Numbered from the stretch's first letter, positions 1 through 13,656 are shown. The stretch is 64,000 nucleotides of DNA from Rotaria macrura (GCA_900239685.1 OENT01000321.1:62001-126000); one strand, 5' to 3'. The notes: generated by a model from the letters alone, not told the origin. Numbers and translations: made by a program.

Positions 1-708
1 GGTAGACAAGAAGATATAAAAACGTAAAACGTGCAGCTTCATTTTTACTGGTTGACTTGTTCGTTTAGACACGTCTGCATATTTTAAAATTAAATAATAT
101 GTGAGCATTTTATGCATATAAAATTGACTTTTCTATTTCTAGTTCATGTGAAAGTTTATAGACGTTTATCTAATACAGCGTTGTTTTTTAAGCGCTTTTA
201 CGAAACTTTTCAAAGGTTTCGAATGAGCATGTAAACGTGTCTTCAGTCTTCGTTTTCGATTTGAAATTATTTGTCTACTTGATTGACTTAAGTGAAAATA
301 TCATTTGTATTTATACCAATCATTTAAGATGCTTGGTTGAAGCTAGTGAAAATAAGAATAAAAAAGATTGCGAATCGAATTGATATTGATGTAATAAATA
401 AAAATATAATATCGGGAGTATATCTGTAGCATATCAACCGGCGACATCTCCTTTAGTTTTTTCTGAATGATATGTATATTTTATTGTTTCAAGTAATCTT
501 TTTCCATATGATTTTCACGCTTATTCAAATAACTGAAGACTTATATGACTTTTCAATGAACCTCATCGGTTGTCATGGAAAATTGACTGGACATATGCCC
601 GATGTCCACTCTACGATGTCAGTTGACCGATGCTCAAATCTGACGGCGAATTATGGTTTGTGTTTTAAATTGAATCTTCGGCATGTTCGTCTTTTGTCAT
701 CGTTTTAG
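1..708. other. Upstream flank of POC1; initiator exon not located
   Basis: This stretch should contain the promoter and the short first coding exon of the POC1 gene. The first exon I can support begins at 709, directly after a TAG acceptor, with no in-frame ATG. An open frame at 472-708 ends in that same TAG and has no recognisable protein, so I do not accept it as coding. I found no ATG followed by a convincing phase-0 donor. Confidence 0.4.
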
Positions 709-3700
709 GATGATCCAAAGTTAGAAAAACAGTTCAGAAGTCATCGTAGTACAGTTACATCGCTCAGCTTTTCACCCAATACAAAACAAATAGGTAAGTT
801 TAATGTTATTCTTTAAAATCAGCCGACTTGAAGGAAATGATTAATCATTTTTAGTATCGGGTAGTTTGGATTCGTGTCTGTTTGTTTGGCCTTTCAAACC
901 GCAAGTTCGAGCATATCGTTTTGTTGGTCATAAAGTAAGTAAAATTGTATTTTAGTTGAAAATCTGTATTCGGTTCATTTACTTCAGGATGCTGTTTACT
1001 CTGTATGTTTCTCTCCTTCGGGCCATCTAGTTGCATCAGGCTCGAAAGATAAAACAGTTCGTTTATGGATACCAAGTGTGAAAGGCGAATCCACTGTTTT
1101 TAAAGCTCATACAGCTGCTGTTCGATGTGTCGATTTCTCCAATGATGGTCAAAGTTTACTAAGTACATCCGAAGATAAAACTATTAAAATATGGACTGTT
1201 CATCGGCAAAAATTTCAATATTCCCTCAACCAACATTCTAATTGGATTCGTTGTGCACAATTTTCACCCGATGGACGACTAATCGTTAGCTGTAGTGACG
1301 ATAAAACAGTTAAAATATGGGATCGAAATACGAATGAATGTATGCACACATTTTATGAGCCAAATGGATTTCTTAATAATGTTGCTTTTCATCCAAGTGG
1401 AACTTGTATCGGTGGAGGTAGTACAGATGCAAGTGTGAAAATATGGGATATACGAACAAGAAAATTGATTCAACATTATGCAAGTAAATAAATATTCTGT
1501 CTAATAACGAATTAAGATGCACGTTTCTAAGGAGTTATGCTCCGATATTCGTCTTTTATTGACAGCTGTCATTCAGTGTGTAAATAAGTACGACAGAGAT
1601 AGAGAGAGAGAGAGACAAGAGTTTTATGTTGGATTAGGATTTCAATGTATTATGGTGAACCATAGAAACGTAATATATGCCACAGTAATAACAAACGTAT
1701 CAAATCGATCTTTGAAGAAGTCTCGCAGCCATGTTTGATTAACTGATGATAGAAATAGGGAAAAGTCAGCTTCTGATATTCAACCAAGTAGAAAGTCCAA
1801 AGAAGAACCAACTGAAAGTAGCAGCTCCTTTGGATTGAATTAAAAAAAACACCATTGAAGTCACTTGCAGTAAAGTTACAGGATTCGACTATTGATTATT
1901 CAAATGAATTATTCAGATCATCGTAAAATAAACACTTAAAATAAATAACCACGTCGTATTTCCTGCAGCTGTTCTGTTTTCTTTTTAAAATTCCTTTGTT
2001 TTAGATCATGTGGCATCAGTAAATGATGTTTCGTTTCATCCTAACGGAAATTATCTTTTGACAGCATCGAATGATGCTACTTTGAAAATGTTCGATCTAC
2101 TTGAAGGGCGTCTTATTTATACTTTACATGGTCATCAAGTAAAATCAATATTTACATAATGTTCACTCGACTGCTTCTTGTTCTTCTTAGGGACCTGCAA
2201 TGAGTACGGCCTTTTCAAAACAAGGCGATTACTTTGCATCAGGTGGTCAAGATCAGCAGGTATGGATCCATTACATATACGAAATAGCTGTAAAGTCCAT
2301 CAGGAAACACAGTGAAAATATCTGTTAGACAATTGATATGATTTCATGAAAATTGGTCTTCGTGTTATTTTATTGCGTTCTTGACAGTTTTGCTTTGCAT
2401 ATTTTCAGAGTATATCCAATTAAAATACTTCAACGCTTGTCTAAAGCTAGTCAAGAGGTGACCGAGAGTCGCAGAAAATACAGATGAAAAAGACAATCGA
2501 AATAAAGTTTTCGAATGCCAAGACAAAATTGTTTCGTTGTGCGAATAAAGATGCGGTGAAAGATTACAGAATACTTTGCATGATCATCGTACTACAAGAA
2601 ACTTTATTGTCAATATGAAACGTGTCGCTGCATGAACTCGATCACTTAATTCACTTTTAATAAACATCAGATAAACTGTCAAATTTCTGCAGAGTATTTT
2701 TTTTAATAATCTTATTTTCTACCAGTTCCATAAAAGAGTCGTAATGCTTAACTTCAATGTAATCTTCATGAAATAGGTTCTTGTGAAACTCGACTAATGA
2801 TATTTGTTTTACAAATATATGCTTTACAAGTTGGATTCATAATAAAACTATTGTTTTGATTGTTGACGTCAATCTGAAAACATTCGGAAAAAATAATTAA
2901 AAAAACGTTCCTTGGTGAACTTTTGAAATGTCCTCTACTGTAACTAAAACGTCTATTTTATTCTCAGGTACTCATTTGGAAAACTAATTTTGACGTGAAT
3001 CCTCCATCAATTGATGCGACTAACAATAAACATGGGAATGCTATTGATTATACTCCAACATCACGAATTTCATTGGGCGATCTCGTACAAAATAGATCTC
3101 AAATAACATCGTTGGAAGAAAAATCTCAACCAGAAACAAGTGATGAGAGACGTGCACGAAAAGTAAATATTAAAAATAAGAGTATCATTTTAGAATCGTA
3201 TAGATAACGGTTCATATCGGTTTTGCTCTTTGATCTACGCACCATTCTCTTTTGAGATCAGTATTTGAACCATTGTATTCTATTTTGTTAAGATCGATGT
3301 ACTCAATGGAAAACCTTCACTGTGTATGTTTAACGATGGCGATCGTCTAGATACAAACAATACTGAATCAACTTACAAAAATGGCATTTCTCGTGTAAGA
3401 TAAAAGTTTCATAGAGTGACAACAATTTTGGGAAGGAAATAAAAAGTAGAGAGCGCATCTCAACGGATTATTTGATTTCTCTCCGAAAGAGAGCTGATTT
3501 CAAAACAGACAACTAATTACCACTTATGACATAGGCTTCTTTGTTTATTCGCTTATAGACTATTTTATATGCTAACTATTCAGTCTAGAAAAAGAAAAAC
3601 ATTCATTGGAAAGATAAAAATTTGATTAGTATTTCGTGTTATCTCTTTAGTCGACTAGTGCTTCAGCTGATTTAATCAACTCAGCTACCACATCAAATAG

Positions 3701-3902
3701 AACCAGTAGAAATACTCGATCAACGTATGACATTGAAATGAATAATCAACAACAATATTCATTTCAATTAGCCAATACAATTGATCATATTGTTCAACAA
3801 TTGGATGTTTTAACAAAAACGGTGTCAATACTTGAGACGCGATTAACAATGACTGAAAGTAAATTGCAAGAAATCAATAATACAGAACAAAATAGCAAAT
3901 GA
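709..3902 (+). CDS. POC1: POC1 centriolar protein (WD40 repeats plus C-terminal coiled coil)
   Basis: Centriole and basal-body protein that stabilises the microtubule triplets; metazoan POC1A/B family. Exons 709-793, 855-934, 988-1483, 2005-2138, 2191-2259, 2968-3162, 3293-3394 and 3651-3902 join with GT-AG borders and conserved phase, giving about 470 residues plus a missing short start exon. Seven WD40 repeats are visible. The repeat after [11 protein letters not shown] and the blocks ending DDKTVKIWD and HQGPA match POC1 closely. The last exon holds the diagnostic POC1 C-terminal helix ([20 protein letters not shown]), followed by the stop. The linker between propeller and helix is low in complexity and poorly conserved, as usual. 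Intron sizes run from about 50 to 708 bp. Identity is firm; only the initiator Met is unresolved. Confidence 0.93.
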
Positions 3903-4047
3903 AATATCCCATTTTTGTCAGATCTTTGTATTCTATATCGATATGAGTATCTCAATTTTAATGATCGTGTGTTTTGTACGAACTCTAGCTACTTTAAATC
4001 GAATGTTTTTTTCTCTGCTGTCTGAGTGTGACGAAAATAATCCAAAG

Positions 4048-4057
4048 AATAAATAAA
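4048..4057 (+). terminator. Candidate poly(A) signal of POC1
   Basis: Two overlapping AATAAA hexamers lie about 146 nt downstream of the POC1 stop codon. This is a plausible 3' end, but AATAAA is frequent in this AT-rich DNA. Confidence 0.4.
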
Positions 4058-7000
4058 CAAACAAAGTAATAATCCATCGGATTATTATGATGAATAGTTT
4101 GCTTACGAAAGACACAGGATACTTGAATATGATCTTTTGGCAAATGAATAGGAAGATCATGTTTAGCATAAGTACTAGTTTATCCTAATTATTCACCAAC
4201 GCAGATTGATGTCATGTCAACATAACTTTTGCTGGGTCCATTGCACACAACAAAAATGAAAAATGACAAGAATCTTTCTTCATGAAAATTGCTTATTGTC
4301 AATTAAAATCTATAAACCATGCCAATCAACTAGCACATCTATTCTTGAGAATAGTTGATAATCTTTCATTTATAACTATCTGTTGTCTTACGAACACGTG
4401 CTAATAAAATGATTGAGAAATAGAAATGAAAGAATAGAGAACGCCTACAGCGATAAATAAACTAGTGGATGATCACTTGTAAAACTCATGTATAGTCAAT
4501 AAGCACAAATGACTTATAGGGCTTATTTCATTTCTATTATTAAAGCCGACATCGGAAATATAAAAAGTACTACATATATGATTGCTTGGGACCAATCGTT
4601 CCATTGAAATATTTTATTGAATAATCGAATCCAAGAGACTTAACAGTATCGATATTACTGAATCGAAGAAAATCTTAGACATACCATAAAGACTATAATT
4701 GTGTATATTACTTTATATATCCGTCACAAAACTATTGATGGCAGCTGTGATTTTACTGGGATAAAAATCTTCAAGATTAAATTTAAGTTTTATCGAAAAT
4801 TCAAATTTTTGCTAAATCTTCATTATTTCATCTAAATATTCGTTGCTTTATGGAAAAAAATATTTTTTATCGATACAGAAATTCATCTCTTAATGGCTAC
4901 CATTATAGCTGTTGTTGTTAGTGTGATAGTACTTGAAATCGCTCAAGGAAACACAAGAAGAGCAACTCTTACAATGAGATGAATCTCCTGAGAGTTACAT
5001 AATATAATTGGGTTATTCTGATGAACATACACTGAGGTTTTCTCATTCTTGACCTCTTGTAAGATAACTAATTGAACTAAATAGTCTTTGTAAATTATTT
5101 CATCAAAACATAGTGTACCACACAATAAACTTTAACAACAGTAATAATAATTGCTAAACGATCGAACATATTCCTGATCTTACAAAATCGATCCGTAAAC
5201 TTTACAAGAAATCAATCATTAATAAAAAAAAATCAAACTACTCTAATGTATAAACACGTCATGTCATATGTTTGTGGAGCACTAATATGATACGTATCGT
5301 AATGCAGAATGAATAAGATCATATTTATTCTTGAATAGATATGAATAATGACGCCATTCGTCTCAACACCATCGTATATAAAATATAACATAAATAATAG
5401 TCTAATTACTTTTGCATTTTTTCTATCTATCTTATGCACAATCAGTTTATAGTATTACATCATGTACGATAGATTTTTATGAATGATAATTTCCTTCGAC
5501 AAACGTAATCACCTTCGAAGAGTAAATACGAGAACGTATGATTTAAAATTTCATTCATACTTTACGATTTTCTTTTGTACATAGATAAAAAGTCTTATCT
5601 GTTCTTTTTCTTTAACGAAGCAAGTTTGTTTATGAAGGTCAAGGATAAAATAGAACTTTTCTTTTTTTTGTTCAAAGTGAAATAAAAACAAATGTAAACT
5701 CACAGTATGCATCGAAAAACATGTGAAAAAAGACCTAAACAGTCTGTTACATTACTCGAGTGCTTCTAGTCGAACGTATAGACTATTTCTTGTTGTCAAA
5801 TTATGTATTCATGTATTTCAGTGCATGAGATTTATTTACATATGAGTTTCTTTCTTCATCTTGAGTTGATGTCACTGGTAGTTTTATTTCTTATTGGCAA
5901 GAAAGCATAATCGTGTAGACATGTACTAGGTAACTTATTCGTTTCAAACGTCGTTGATCAATATCAACTGAACGAAACGATCTAGATCAAGTATCAATTG
6001 TTCAATGATCATCTTCTTCTAATCGCATTCATATTGAATAGAACTTAAACTAGCTAAGTGTTCCACTACGATCTGATGAAATCAAACATTGTTGACAGTG
6101 ATTGATTGCTAATTTAATAAACTAAACATGAAAAAAAACAAATTAATAAAATTTAGCTTTATTAATCAATTGAATTGTTCAAAGTTGCAACATCATCAAC
6201 ATTTCTCTCCTCCTTCGTCCCATGTTATGTCATTCGAACATCTATCTAATGTTATAATGATTTGTTTTTCCATATTAGATACGCATTTGTTGATGAATAA
6301 TTAAACTCAGACGACGAAAGCAAAACATTCTCGTGAGTCTTTAATACATAATCATAAAAGGCTGAGACAATTAAAATAGAAAACTGTAAATAACGTAATA
6401 GAATTTAGAAGTTGTTTTTACGATAATGATTATTCACGAAAACCTTTCATGTGAAAAAAATATAAGCATTTGTAAGAAAGGTAGTCATATTAAATGAATA
6501 TTTTTGATTTTGTTTTTGGCATAAATAGCATTGTTTTCAAAAGTATTTAACATAATTTTATACATGTTATTTTGCCGCAGGTATCACTATCGAGGAAAAA
6601 TGAATGCATCTCAACTTTGTGATCAAACATTCTTGCTTGAGTATTTTATCAGCTGAATTTTTTCAGTCGATCCCGGTTGATTAGAACGTTTCATTACCAT
6701 AATTTCTTATGATGACTTTGACCATAATCCCACATATGCATGCAGGATTATAAGAAAGATTTTAGACCTAGAATATTTAATCTTCATTGCATTCTATTAC
6801 GTTAATTCTAATTGATTGGTAGCGTGAGTTTTGAACATTTATGAGATGAATTTTAATGTCGATTCTTGAGATATCTTGTCTCGAAATCGTTCTTCGATTG
6901 ATATCAACATTACACAGTCAATTGATAGAGAGCACATTGACAAGAATCCAAAAGTGTTTCATCGATTTTCCATTACTAGACATGAAAGCAAGTTTTGTTT

Positions 7001-8167
7001 AAAAAAAAAAGATTTACAATAGAACTCATTCTGTTCAAAGACCTAAAACAGATCGAATGATATTAACATTCAATATTAATTCTCTTCATGGACAATAGTT
7101 CTGACACGAAGAAAGAAAAATAGCAATAATTTTCATCATACAAACTGATTCAATCAAGATTCTATCAATAAAACTCGACTAAAGGACACATTACTGATTG
7201 TTAAATCAATTATTGTCTACTGTAACTCCTCAAGCTAGTATCAGAATACAGACAGAGTAGTATTACTTAGTTGAATCTAGCAAAAGATCTATGATGAGAA
7301 AAAAATATGGAGCATTGTAGTTAATTGAAATATATTCTTTTCTCTTGCACATTTATATCAAATTGAAGACTACTAATGTAATGTGAAGAGTTAGTGAACA
7401 GGTTTTATTAACACATTCGTACTATATATATATATATAAATATATGATGAGAAAAATAGTATATTGAAAAACCTGACACTTAGCTAACGTAATTGGATGG
7501 ATATTTTTCAAAAAGTACTATAACATATAAAATTTCATAAAATTAAGATGATTAAACATGCAACCAGGCCTACTTTCGACATGATCGCAAAGTGACATGT
7601 TTCATGTTAAAAGATCGTTTTTTTTCTCTCTCTCTTTTCATATCATATGAATATAGATATGTAGATGCAAGCTTTTCTGAAGACAATAAACTTTCATTAA
7701 GTATTACGTGCTATAAATTCTAAATTTGATCATAAAAAAACAAATTTGACTTTCAAATTTCCATGTGAATAAAATGTAACCAACTAATCAAATTTCATTA
7801 TGTTATTCTATATCTTGATTAGTTCATTATCAAAAAAGAAAGATAAGAGGTTGTTTTCAAAAGCTTTTTGTATCTTTCTCATACAAATTGTTTGTTTTAT
7901 TTCGTCTCTTTGTGTATATGTCTTACTCAAAATCATCATTTCATCGCAGTCTGTTATCAATGTGCAAAAAAAACAAAAGGAAAACAAAAGAAGCCAACGA
8001 ACAGAAAAAATAGAGCCGTATGTTTTTTTTTAAGACATGAATATCTCAAGACATACGTACAAAGAGACACAGAAAAAAAGGAAGGCGACTGTCTGCCTAG
8101 CACGGCCAACAAACAAAGAAAAAAAATGACAACAACAGCCAAAAAAAGAGCGACGATCATGCACAAG

Positions 8168-8202
8168 CACACACACACACACACACACACGCACACACAC
8201 AT
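8168..8202. repeat. (CA)n microsatellite
   Basis: Near-perfect CA dinucleotide run with one G interruption, downstream of the RBMS stop codon. It creates artificial open frames of Thr-His or Cys-Val repeats on the two strands. Confidence 0.9.
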
Positions 8203-8301
8203 CAAAAATGGCACTCGAGACGAAGTGAGAGAAAATGGTGGTTGAACAATGAACAAAAAATCCACAAATATTCTCTCATTCAAGCCAGAAGATCGCGAAA
8301 G

Positions 8302-8328
8302 AAGAGAGAGAGAGAGAGAGAGAGAGAA
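8302..8328. repeat. (GA)n microsatellite
   Basis: Pure GA run on the plus strand, about 130 nt beyond the RBMS stop codon. If the RBMS transcript extends this far, its 3' UTR carries a CU tract here. Confidence 0.9.
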
Positions 8329-8455
8329 GGGGGAAAGGCAAAAAAAAAAGAAAACAAAAGATTCAGCTGTTCTATCAATAAGTCACCTAAATAAAAAAAG
8401 CCTTCAGTATGAACTCAAATCGTAATGCAACACGGCTGTTCTGTCTTCTACATAC

Positions 8456-10577
8456 TTATTGATCATGTTGGGACTGTGATTGCGGTTGGGCTGCTTGCAT
8501 AAAATACGCAGGATGTGGAGGATTAACAACGCAATACGCTCCAGGATGACCATTTGCTATTTGCAATTGTTGCAATTGTTGCACAGGTAATGGTACTACA
8601 AATGTGGCGCCATTTTCAGATGATGATTGCATATAGGACGGAATGGGAGGATTGAAACCTGGTAATGTTGATCTTAAGGGTGCCGCTTGACCATACATGT
8701 GATGTGGGGGTGCTTGTTGTGTGTGAACTGGAACTTGTTGTGGTGAAATCGGAGCCCATGGTGAATAGAGAACTGTTTGATGTGGATAAGATCCTGTTTG
8801 TTCCATTGGTGAGTACAAAGGAGGGCCAGTTTTCATATCCTATTTTATTTGTCGAAAGAGAAACACAAATGATGATGTAAATTTTCATGTGAGATCGTTT
8901 TTCTTCTTCTTTATTTATTACGTACATCTAAACCTGATTTGTATAATTTTTTGTTTTTACTAGCGTCAGCAAATTTAACTTGTACAGGCTTATCAGTAAA
9001 ATCTGTATGAAGAAAAACTAGATATACTTGGTTTGTTATTGTGAATTATGAAAACAAACTTGGAAAGGTTTTATTATGGAATTGATCAATAATGTCTTGA
9101 CATTGTTTTCTATCGTTCATTCGCGCAAATCCAACACCACGTGATTGCTTTTGTTGATCACGTAAAATACGTACACTAACCACATTTCCATAGTCACTTA
9201 AGGCTACTCGTAAATCTTGTTCAGTCATATTTAAATCCAAATTAGCAAAATATAAATTTGTTTCATCTTGTTCTTGTTGTTGAGATGACTAGAAAAATTT
9301 TAAATCAAACAATGAAAAACTATAATCATTCGCTCTTCGTTTACTTTAGCTAATTGTGCTGTATAGCCTTTCTTTTGTAATTCTGTTATTGCATTTTGCG
9401 CATCTTCATGTGATTCAAAATCAATAAAACCAAAACCTTTACATTTATTTGTTTGTTTATCAATGATGGCTTTCATCGATTTTATTTTACCGCAACTTGA
9501 AACATAAGAATAGTATTCAATAAATATTTCCTTGCTAGTTATTCGTTTCTAGTTACCCTTCGACTAGAGCAGCCAGGTCTTTATCAGAATACTCTGGTGG
9601 CAAATTTTTTATGTACAAATTCGTATCACTAAGAGTCTGATGTTGGGCTTGATCAAATGATGATGATAAACCATTGACATACGTAGTTCTATGTTGATCA
9701 TATGTACTGCCATGATTTTGTTGTTGTGCCTACAAAAGAAAAACAAACGTATAGAAAACAGAAAAAAAAGCTGTCATTTTTTATTATAGCTATTCACAAT
9801 GCTCTATTCGATTTTTATAATTCTACTCATTTATTCTAAATACGAACCGCTCCTGTCAACAATTCATAGCACACATCAGTTGTCGTTGGTAATGGTATAA
9901 ACTGTGTTGCCGTTGATGCGGCGGCATTCCAGCCCATTAATCCAAGCAAGACAACATCGCCTTCCATGTCAGATGCGAGTGAAATAGCAGTAATAATAAT
10001 ATTGACGACAACAATAACAACAACTAGTTATATATAGTTAGATATCTATGGTCTATCGCAAAACTAATAAATCGAATCAAAACAAGGAAAAAAAGAGATT
10101 ATACTATGAACAACTGCAAAATAAAAAAGAAACATGTCTCCATAGACCATGTATATGAGACATAAGAACATTATCGGTGCATAGTTTTGACTGATTATAG
10201 AGTAGCACGGCAAGAACGAATAGCGTAGCTTTCTTTATTCGTTTGTTCGCCGCCCTGATTCCGCTTTCTTTTTATAGACAGAATTATAGAATATTGAGAG
10301 AGGGAGAGAAGAGAGTGCGCAGCAGCCAAATATAATCACAGTAAAAACTCATCAATATAATAAGCCTTTTTGCGCGAATGGCACGACGCGAACGCAAAGA
10401 GAAAGAGAGAACGACAGAGACAGAGAGGAAGACAGAAAAAAAGAAAGAATGAATAATAGCAATGCGAATACTGTAGAAACGAGGCGAGGCCTAAATATTT
10501 GCTTTGCCAATGGGCAACAACTAACAAGAAGAGGAATGTACATATACAAGATGGATTCTATTACATACACATAAACA

Positions 10578-10610
<33 letters not shown>

Positions 10611-13546
10611 AAAAAAGAGATTCTTGACACATCCCTTCTACTACTTCTACTACGACTACTACTACTACATTATCTATGCTAGTAGTTGAAGAAGAGAAAG
10701 AAAGAATAAACTTCTTCTCTTTTCTACTCTTCTCATCAGACATGGAAATCATTCGATCAATCACTCAAAAAGATTCTTTACAACGAGATGTTTATCTTTT
10801 ACTTGAAAACATGACATAGAACGCAACCACATATACTGATCGTATCAGAACAATATACCTTTAAAAAAAACTTAGAAAGAGAAGAAAAAACAAATCGAAT
10901 TTTGACTGTCTTCATTTTCGCGCTGTTGTATATGTGTTCGAACGTTTGCGCTCATGATTTCATACTCTTCTTTTTTTATACACTGAGAAATAAATGTGCT
11001 TATACCAACGTCAGCTCGTTCTCCTCTCATATTTACATATGAATCGAATCCGCCCTATTGAAAATCGCTGAACGACAAGAGAAGAGAGAAAGCCGGAGGT
11101 CGCCTCCGAATTAATCATAATCGTTTACAGTCACAAACGTCATTTTTTTCTTTTTTCTACTTCTTCTCTTTAGTAGTACTAACCAAATCATTTATGTTGA
11201 TACTATTGCTACATTCTTTTTCTTCTCTTCCTGTTCGTGTCTGTCTGATTGAGAATAAAGGCATAGTCAGCTATAAACAAAAGAGTCTAATCAATTCATA
11301 CTGAACAACTTCAAAGTTTTCTTCGTATTCTTCCATCTCATCGTTCTTAATTGGCGTCAAATATTTAATATATACAATTTCCTATGGGTATATAAAACCA
11401 TAGAGAGCGCATGTGAGAGGGAGCGAGCGAGCGAGAGAGAGAGAGAGAGAGAGAGAGACAGGCACACACACTCACACACACACAAAGACAGAAACAAAGA
11501 ATATCCATATTCTTCTAACGTCGCACATAGAATTAGGAAATGTTGTTGATGACAGAATACGTTTGTAACTACGTCATAAACTAGCTATCAGGTTGATCAT
11601 TTTTGACGAAGTTACTACTATCGAATAATAGGATTTCTTCACGCATAAACTGAATACATTACGGTTGATGAATGAATGCATCAAGTAAACGAACGAACGA
11701 ACGAACAGCTCATCTTATCAATGGAGTTTAAATGAAATATGATCTCTCCTTCTCTATCTCACAAATATATCATTGTAGATACGATGTCTATTTAGATGTG
11801 CAACGAAACCTGCTACATCTTTTTTTTTCTTTTTTTATGAGATAAAGATGCACAAATATATACATACACAGTTAGGGTTCTTCCTTCTTTTCTTTACTCC
11901 CCTAATGAGACATTTACTGGGGTGATTATTCGACTCAATTATGGTCTTTCAAGGTTGCAAACGGATTGACCCATTAATAACATAGGCAACGAGAATTCGC
12001 GAGACTTATCAATGAATCGAATACAGACGAGTATCTATATAAGAATGAAATAGGAATTATGACGAGACCATAAATAGAATAATGATAGAGGCGCTTTCTC
12101 TAATCATCTTCTGATCGAACAATAACATTCCAAGATCGGCGACACCCGAACAAAAGATAAAATAAGCGAAACCGACATAGAAATGCAGATAAACGTTCGA
12201 CAGTAATAAATAGCACTACTAGATTCATTCGTTCAATTAGACAATGCTTTTAGAGACGATATTCTATTTTGTGAATTATAAAAAAATAAAAGATATATAA
12301 ATACTTACGACATAACTACCATAAGCTTTTGATGAATGAATATTGAAATTGGGTGCTATTTGTCTGGAATTTTCCATTGAGTGTGCTGCTAATCGTAAAT
12401 AGGCATCACGTTCAGCTGCTAATGACATATTTGTTGTTTTTATTGAATGTTGTTGTTGCACGTGATCACTTGAATGGGGATCGATCGGTAAATGGTGTGA
12501 AGGAGGCGTTTGAGATGGCTAAAAGAAAAAAAGATAACAATGTAATCACTTCTCAACATGAGACAAAATAAAAAGAGAAAAAGCTCTCGATGATGAACAC
12601 AATTAGTAATGTGTATTCATACCTTATCCTCATGTTTAACCATGTCTGTTGTAAGCAATATTATTACTCTGAAATATCTATGTGAACAATACGATCAAAT
12701 AAACGCTTTTCGAGTTTGAATTTGAAAGACTTTGTCGTTCTTTTTTTTTCACGTCGCAATAATGCGTCATTATTTTTCTCTTACGTTTTCTCTTTCTTTT
12801 TCTGTGATACATATATGCAACGAAAAAGGTCACATATGGTAAGAAAAAACATCTCATGAAGTATCAGTGATTCATTATTTAACCAATGATACTTATCTTT
12901 GCCAACCCTTCCTATTCGAAATCTATCAAATAAAACAATATTTTTCCTTTCATCTAACGCAGTTGGGAAAAAAGAAGATAATCAACACCATACAGTGCAT
13001 AAAACAACTCGCTTATCTATTACTTGATTAATGACCTATCAGTTCATCTCATAAGGAACTGGCAGTATATCTACAAACATATTGTTCATCACGAACAGCT
13101 TCGTTCATTTTCATATACATATATACATAAATCATTCGACAAATCTAATCGCTGATCGAAAATATCTATTCTTTTCTTTTTCATTAAACACTTATCCACA
13201 GGATATATATTATTTCTATTAGTCCAACTGTGAACTAGAGATATCAAAAGAAACACATTCGATAGTATTTCATTATTTCTTCATTTATGCTCTAACGAAC
13301 AGTAGGCGGAGTTGTAATATCATTGAGTTCAATACATAATATGAATACCCAATTATATCAACATTCTAAACATAAGACTTCTTTTTTTCTTCTGTTATGT
13401 TACATCAATAACATCATAGAGATTAAATTGAAAATAAGAGCAAAGTAAATAAATGACAGTTTTCTTTTTTCTTCCTCTTGATCTTTCTAAAAACTGTTTC
13501 AAACAGAAAGAAAACAATTTACCTGATGGGCAACGATAGTTGACAT
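8456..13546 (-). CDS. RBMS: RBMS-type RNA-binding protein, two RRM domains, alternative first exons
   Basis: RRM-family protein of the RBMS1/2/3 (MSSP) group, which binds single-stranded nucleic acid and AU-rich mRNA. Long form: exons 13546-13523, 12518-12309, 9729-9557, 9495-9345, 9288-9060, 9002-8926 and 8839-8456, giving 415 residues with phase kept throughout. RRM1 starts at [10 protein letters not shown] and continues across the 9557/9495 intron into [11 protein letters not shown] (RNP1). RRM2 starts at TNLYFANL (RNP2) and has RGVGFARM (RNP1). The block between them, [13 protein letters not shown], matches the inter-RRM region of RBMS proteins. The C-terminal exon is Pro/Gln/Tyr-rich and unstructured, as in the family. 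A short form starting at 9967 would be 377 residues. The family assignment is firm; which vertebrate paralogue is nearest cannot be decided here. Confidence 0.9.
9848..9967 (-). other. RBMS alternative first coding exon (downstream promoter)
   Basis: An ATG at 9967 opens 40 codons that end in phase 0 at a GT donor. This is exactly the phase needed to enter the RRM1 exon at 9729. No good acceptor precedes the ATG, so it reads as a first exon rather than an internal one. It would replace the N-terminus encoded by the upstream exons with a short hydrophobic, Ala/Thr-rich one beginning MEGDVVLLG. Confidence 0.65.
10577..10610. repeat. (CG)n-(GA)n compound microsatellite
   Basis: A short CG run, strikingly rare in this AT-rich DNA, passes directly into a GA run. 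It sits in the RBMS region between the proximal and distal first exons. Confidence 0.9.
11419..11459. repeat. (GAGC)n-(GA)n microsatellite
   Basis: A GAGC repeat followed by a long GA run and then a CA-rich stretch to about 11485. It lies in the 2.6-kb intron of the long RBMS form. Confidence 0.9.
12309..12518 (-). other. RBMS internal coding exon of the long form
   Basis: A 210-nt phase-0 exon with acceptor TTTTAG and donor GTAAGT. It encodes a Pro/His/Gln-rich segment followed by [17 protein letters not shown]. It joins in frame to the RRM1 exon at 9729 and is preceded by candidate start exons at 12623-12643 and 13523-13546. Confidence 0.7.
12623..12643 (-). other. Candidate alternative RBMS start exon (7 codons)
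   Basis: ATG followed by six codons (MVKHEDK) and a phase-0 GTATGA donor. It can splice into the 12518 exon. Entering it from the 13523 donor through the nearest AG would break the frame, so I read it as an alternative first exon rather than an internal one. Confidence 0.4.
13523..13546 (-). other. Candidate distal RBMS start exon (8 codons)
   Basis: ATG plus seven codons (MSTIVAHQ) ending in phase 0 at a GTAAAT donor, in frame with the 12518 exon. The sequence further upstream is full of CU and TA tracts and looks like 5' UTR or promoter. Confidence 0.45.
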
Positions 13547-13589
13547 GTCTTTTTCAATTGATCAAAATATATTTCTTGTATAGTACACT

Positions 13590-13592
13590 ATG

Positions 13593-13625
<33 letters not shown>

Positions 13626-13656
13626 GTGTGTGTATGTGTGTATATATATATATATG
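13590..13656. repeat. (TA)n/(TG)n microsatellite
   Basis: Alternating TA and TG dinucleotides immediately upstream of the distal RBMS start exon. It gives rise to a spurious Tyr/Ile/His-rich open frame on the minus strand. Confidence 0.9.

Larger units (their letters stand above)
3903..8455. other. Gene-poor intergenic region between POC1 and RBMS
   Basis: About 4.5 kb separates two convergent genes. I see no exon-like sequence with matching splice sites on either strand. Short open frames here read as low-complexity or random AT-rich translation. The right end holds a CA tract and a GA tract. The left end contains the POC1 3' UTR. Confidence 0.5.

Noticed and set aside
472-708. 78-codon open frame upstream of POC1
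   Set aside because: Its stop codon is the TAG that serves as the acceptor for the next POC1 exon. The translation has no WD40 or other recognisable sequence.
1517-1738. 73-codon frame in the POC1 locus
   Set aside because: It falls inside the intron 1484-2004 between two exons that join in perfect phase.
7868-8283. Overlapping frames on both strands near 8 kb
   Set aside because: They are made by poly-A stretches and the CA microsatellite; the products are low-complexity Lys, Thr-His or Cys-Val runs.
10336-10764. Minus-strand Ser/Leu-rich frames
   Set aside because: Translation of GA/CT microsatellites within the RBMS intron region.
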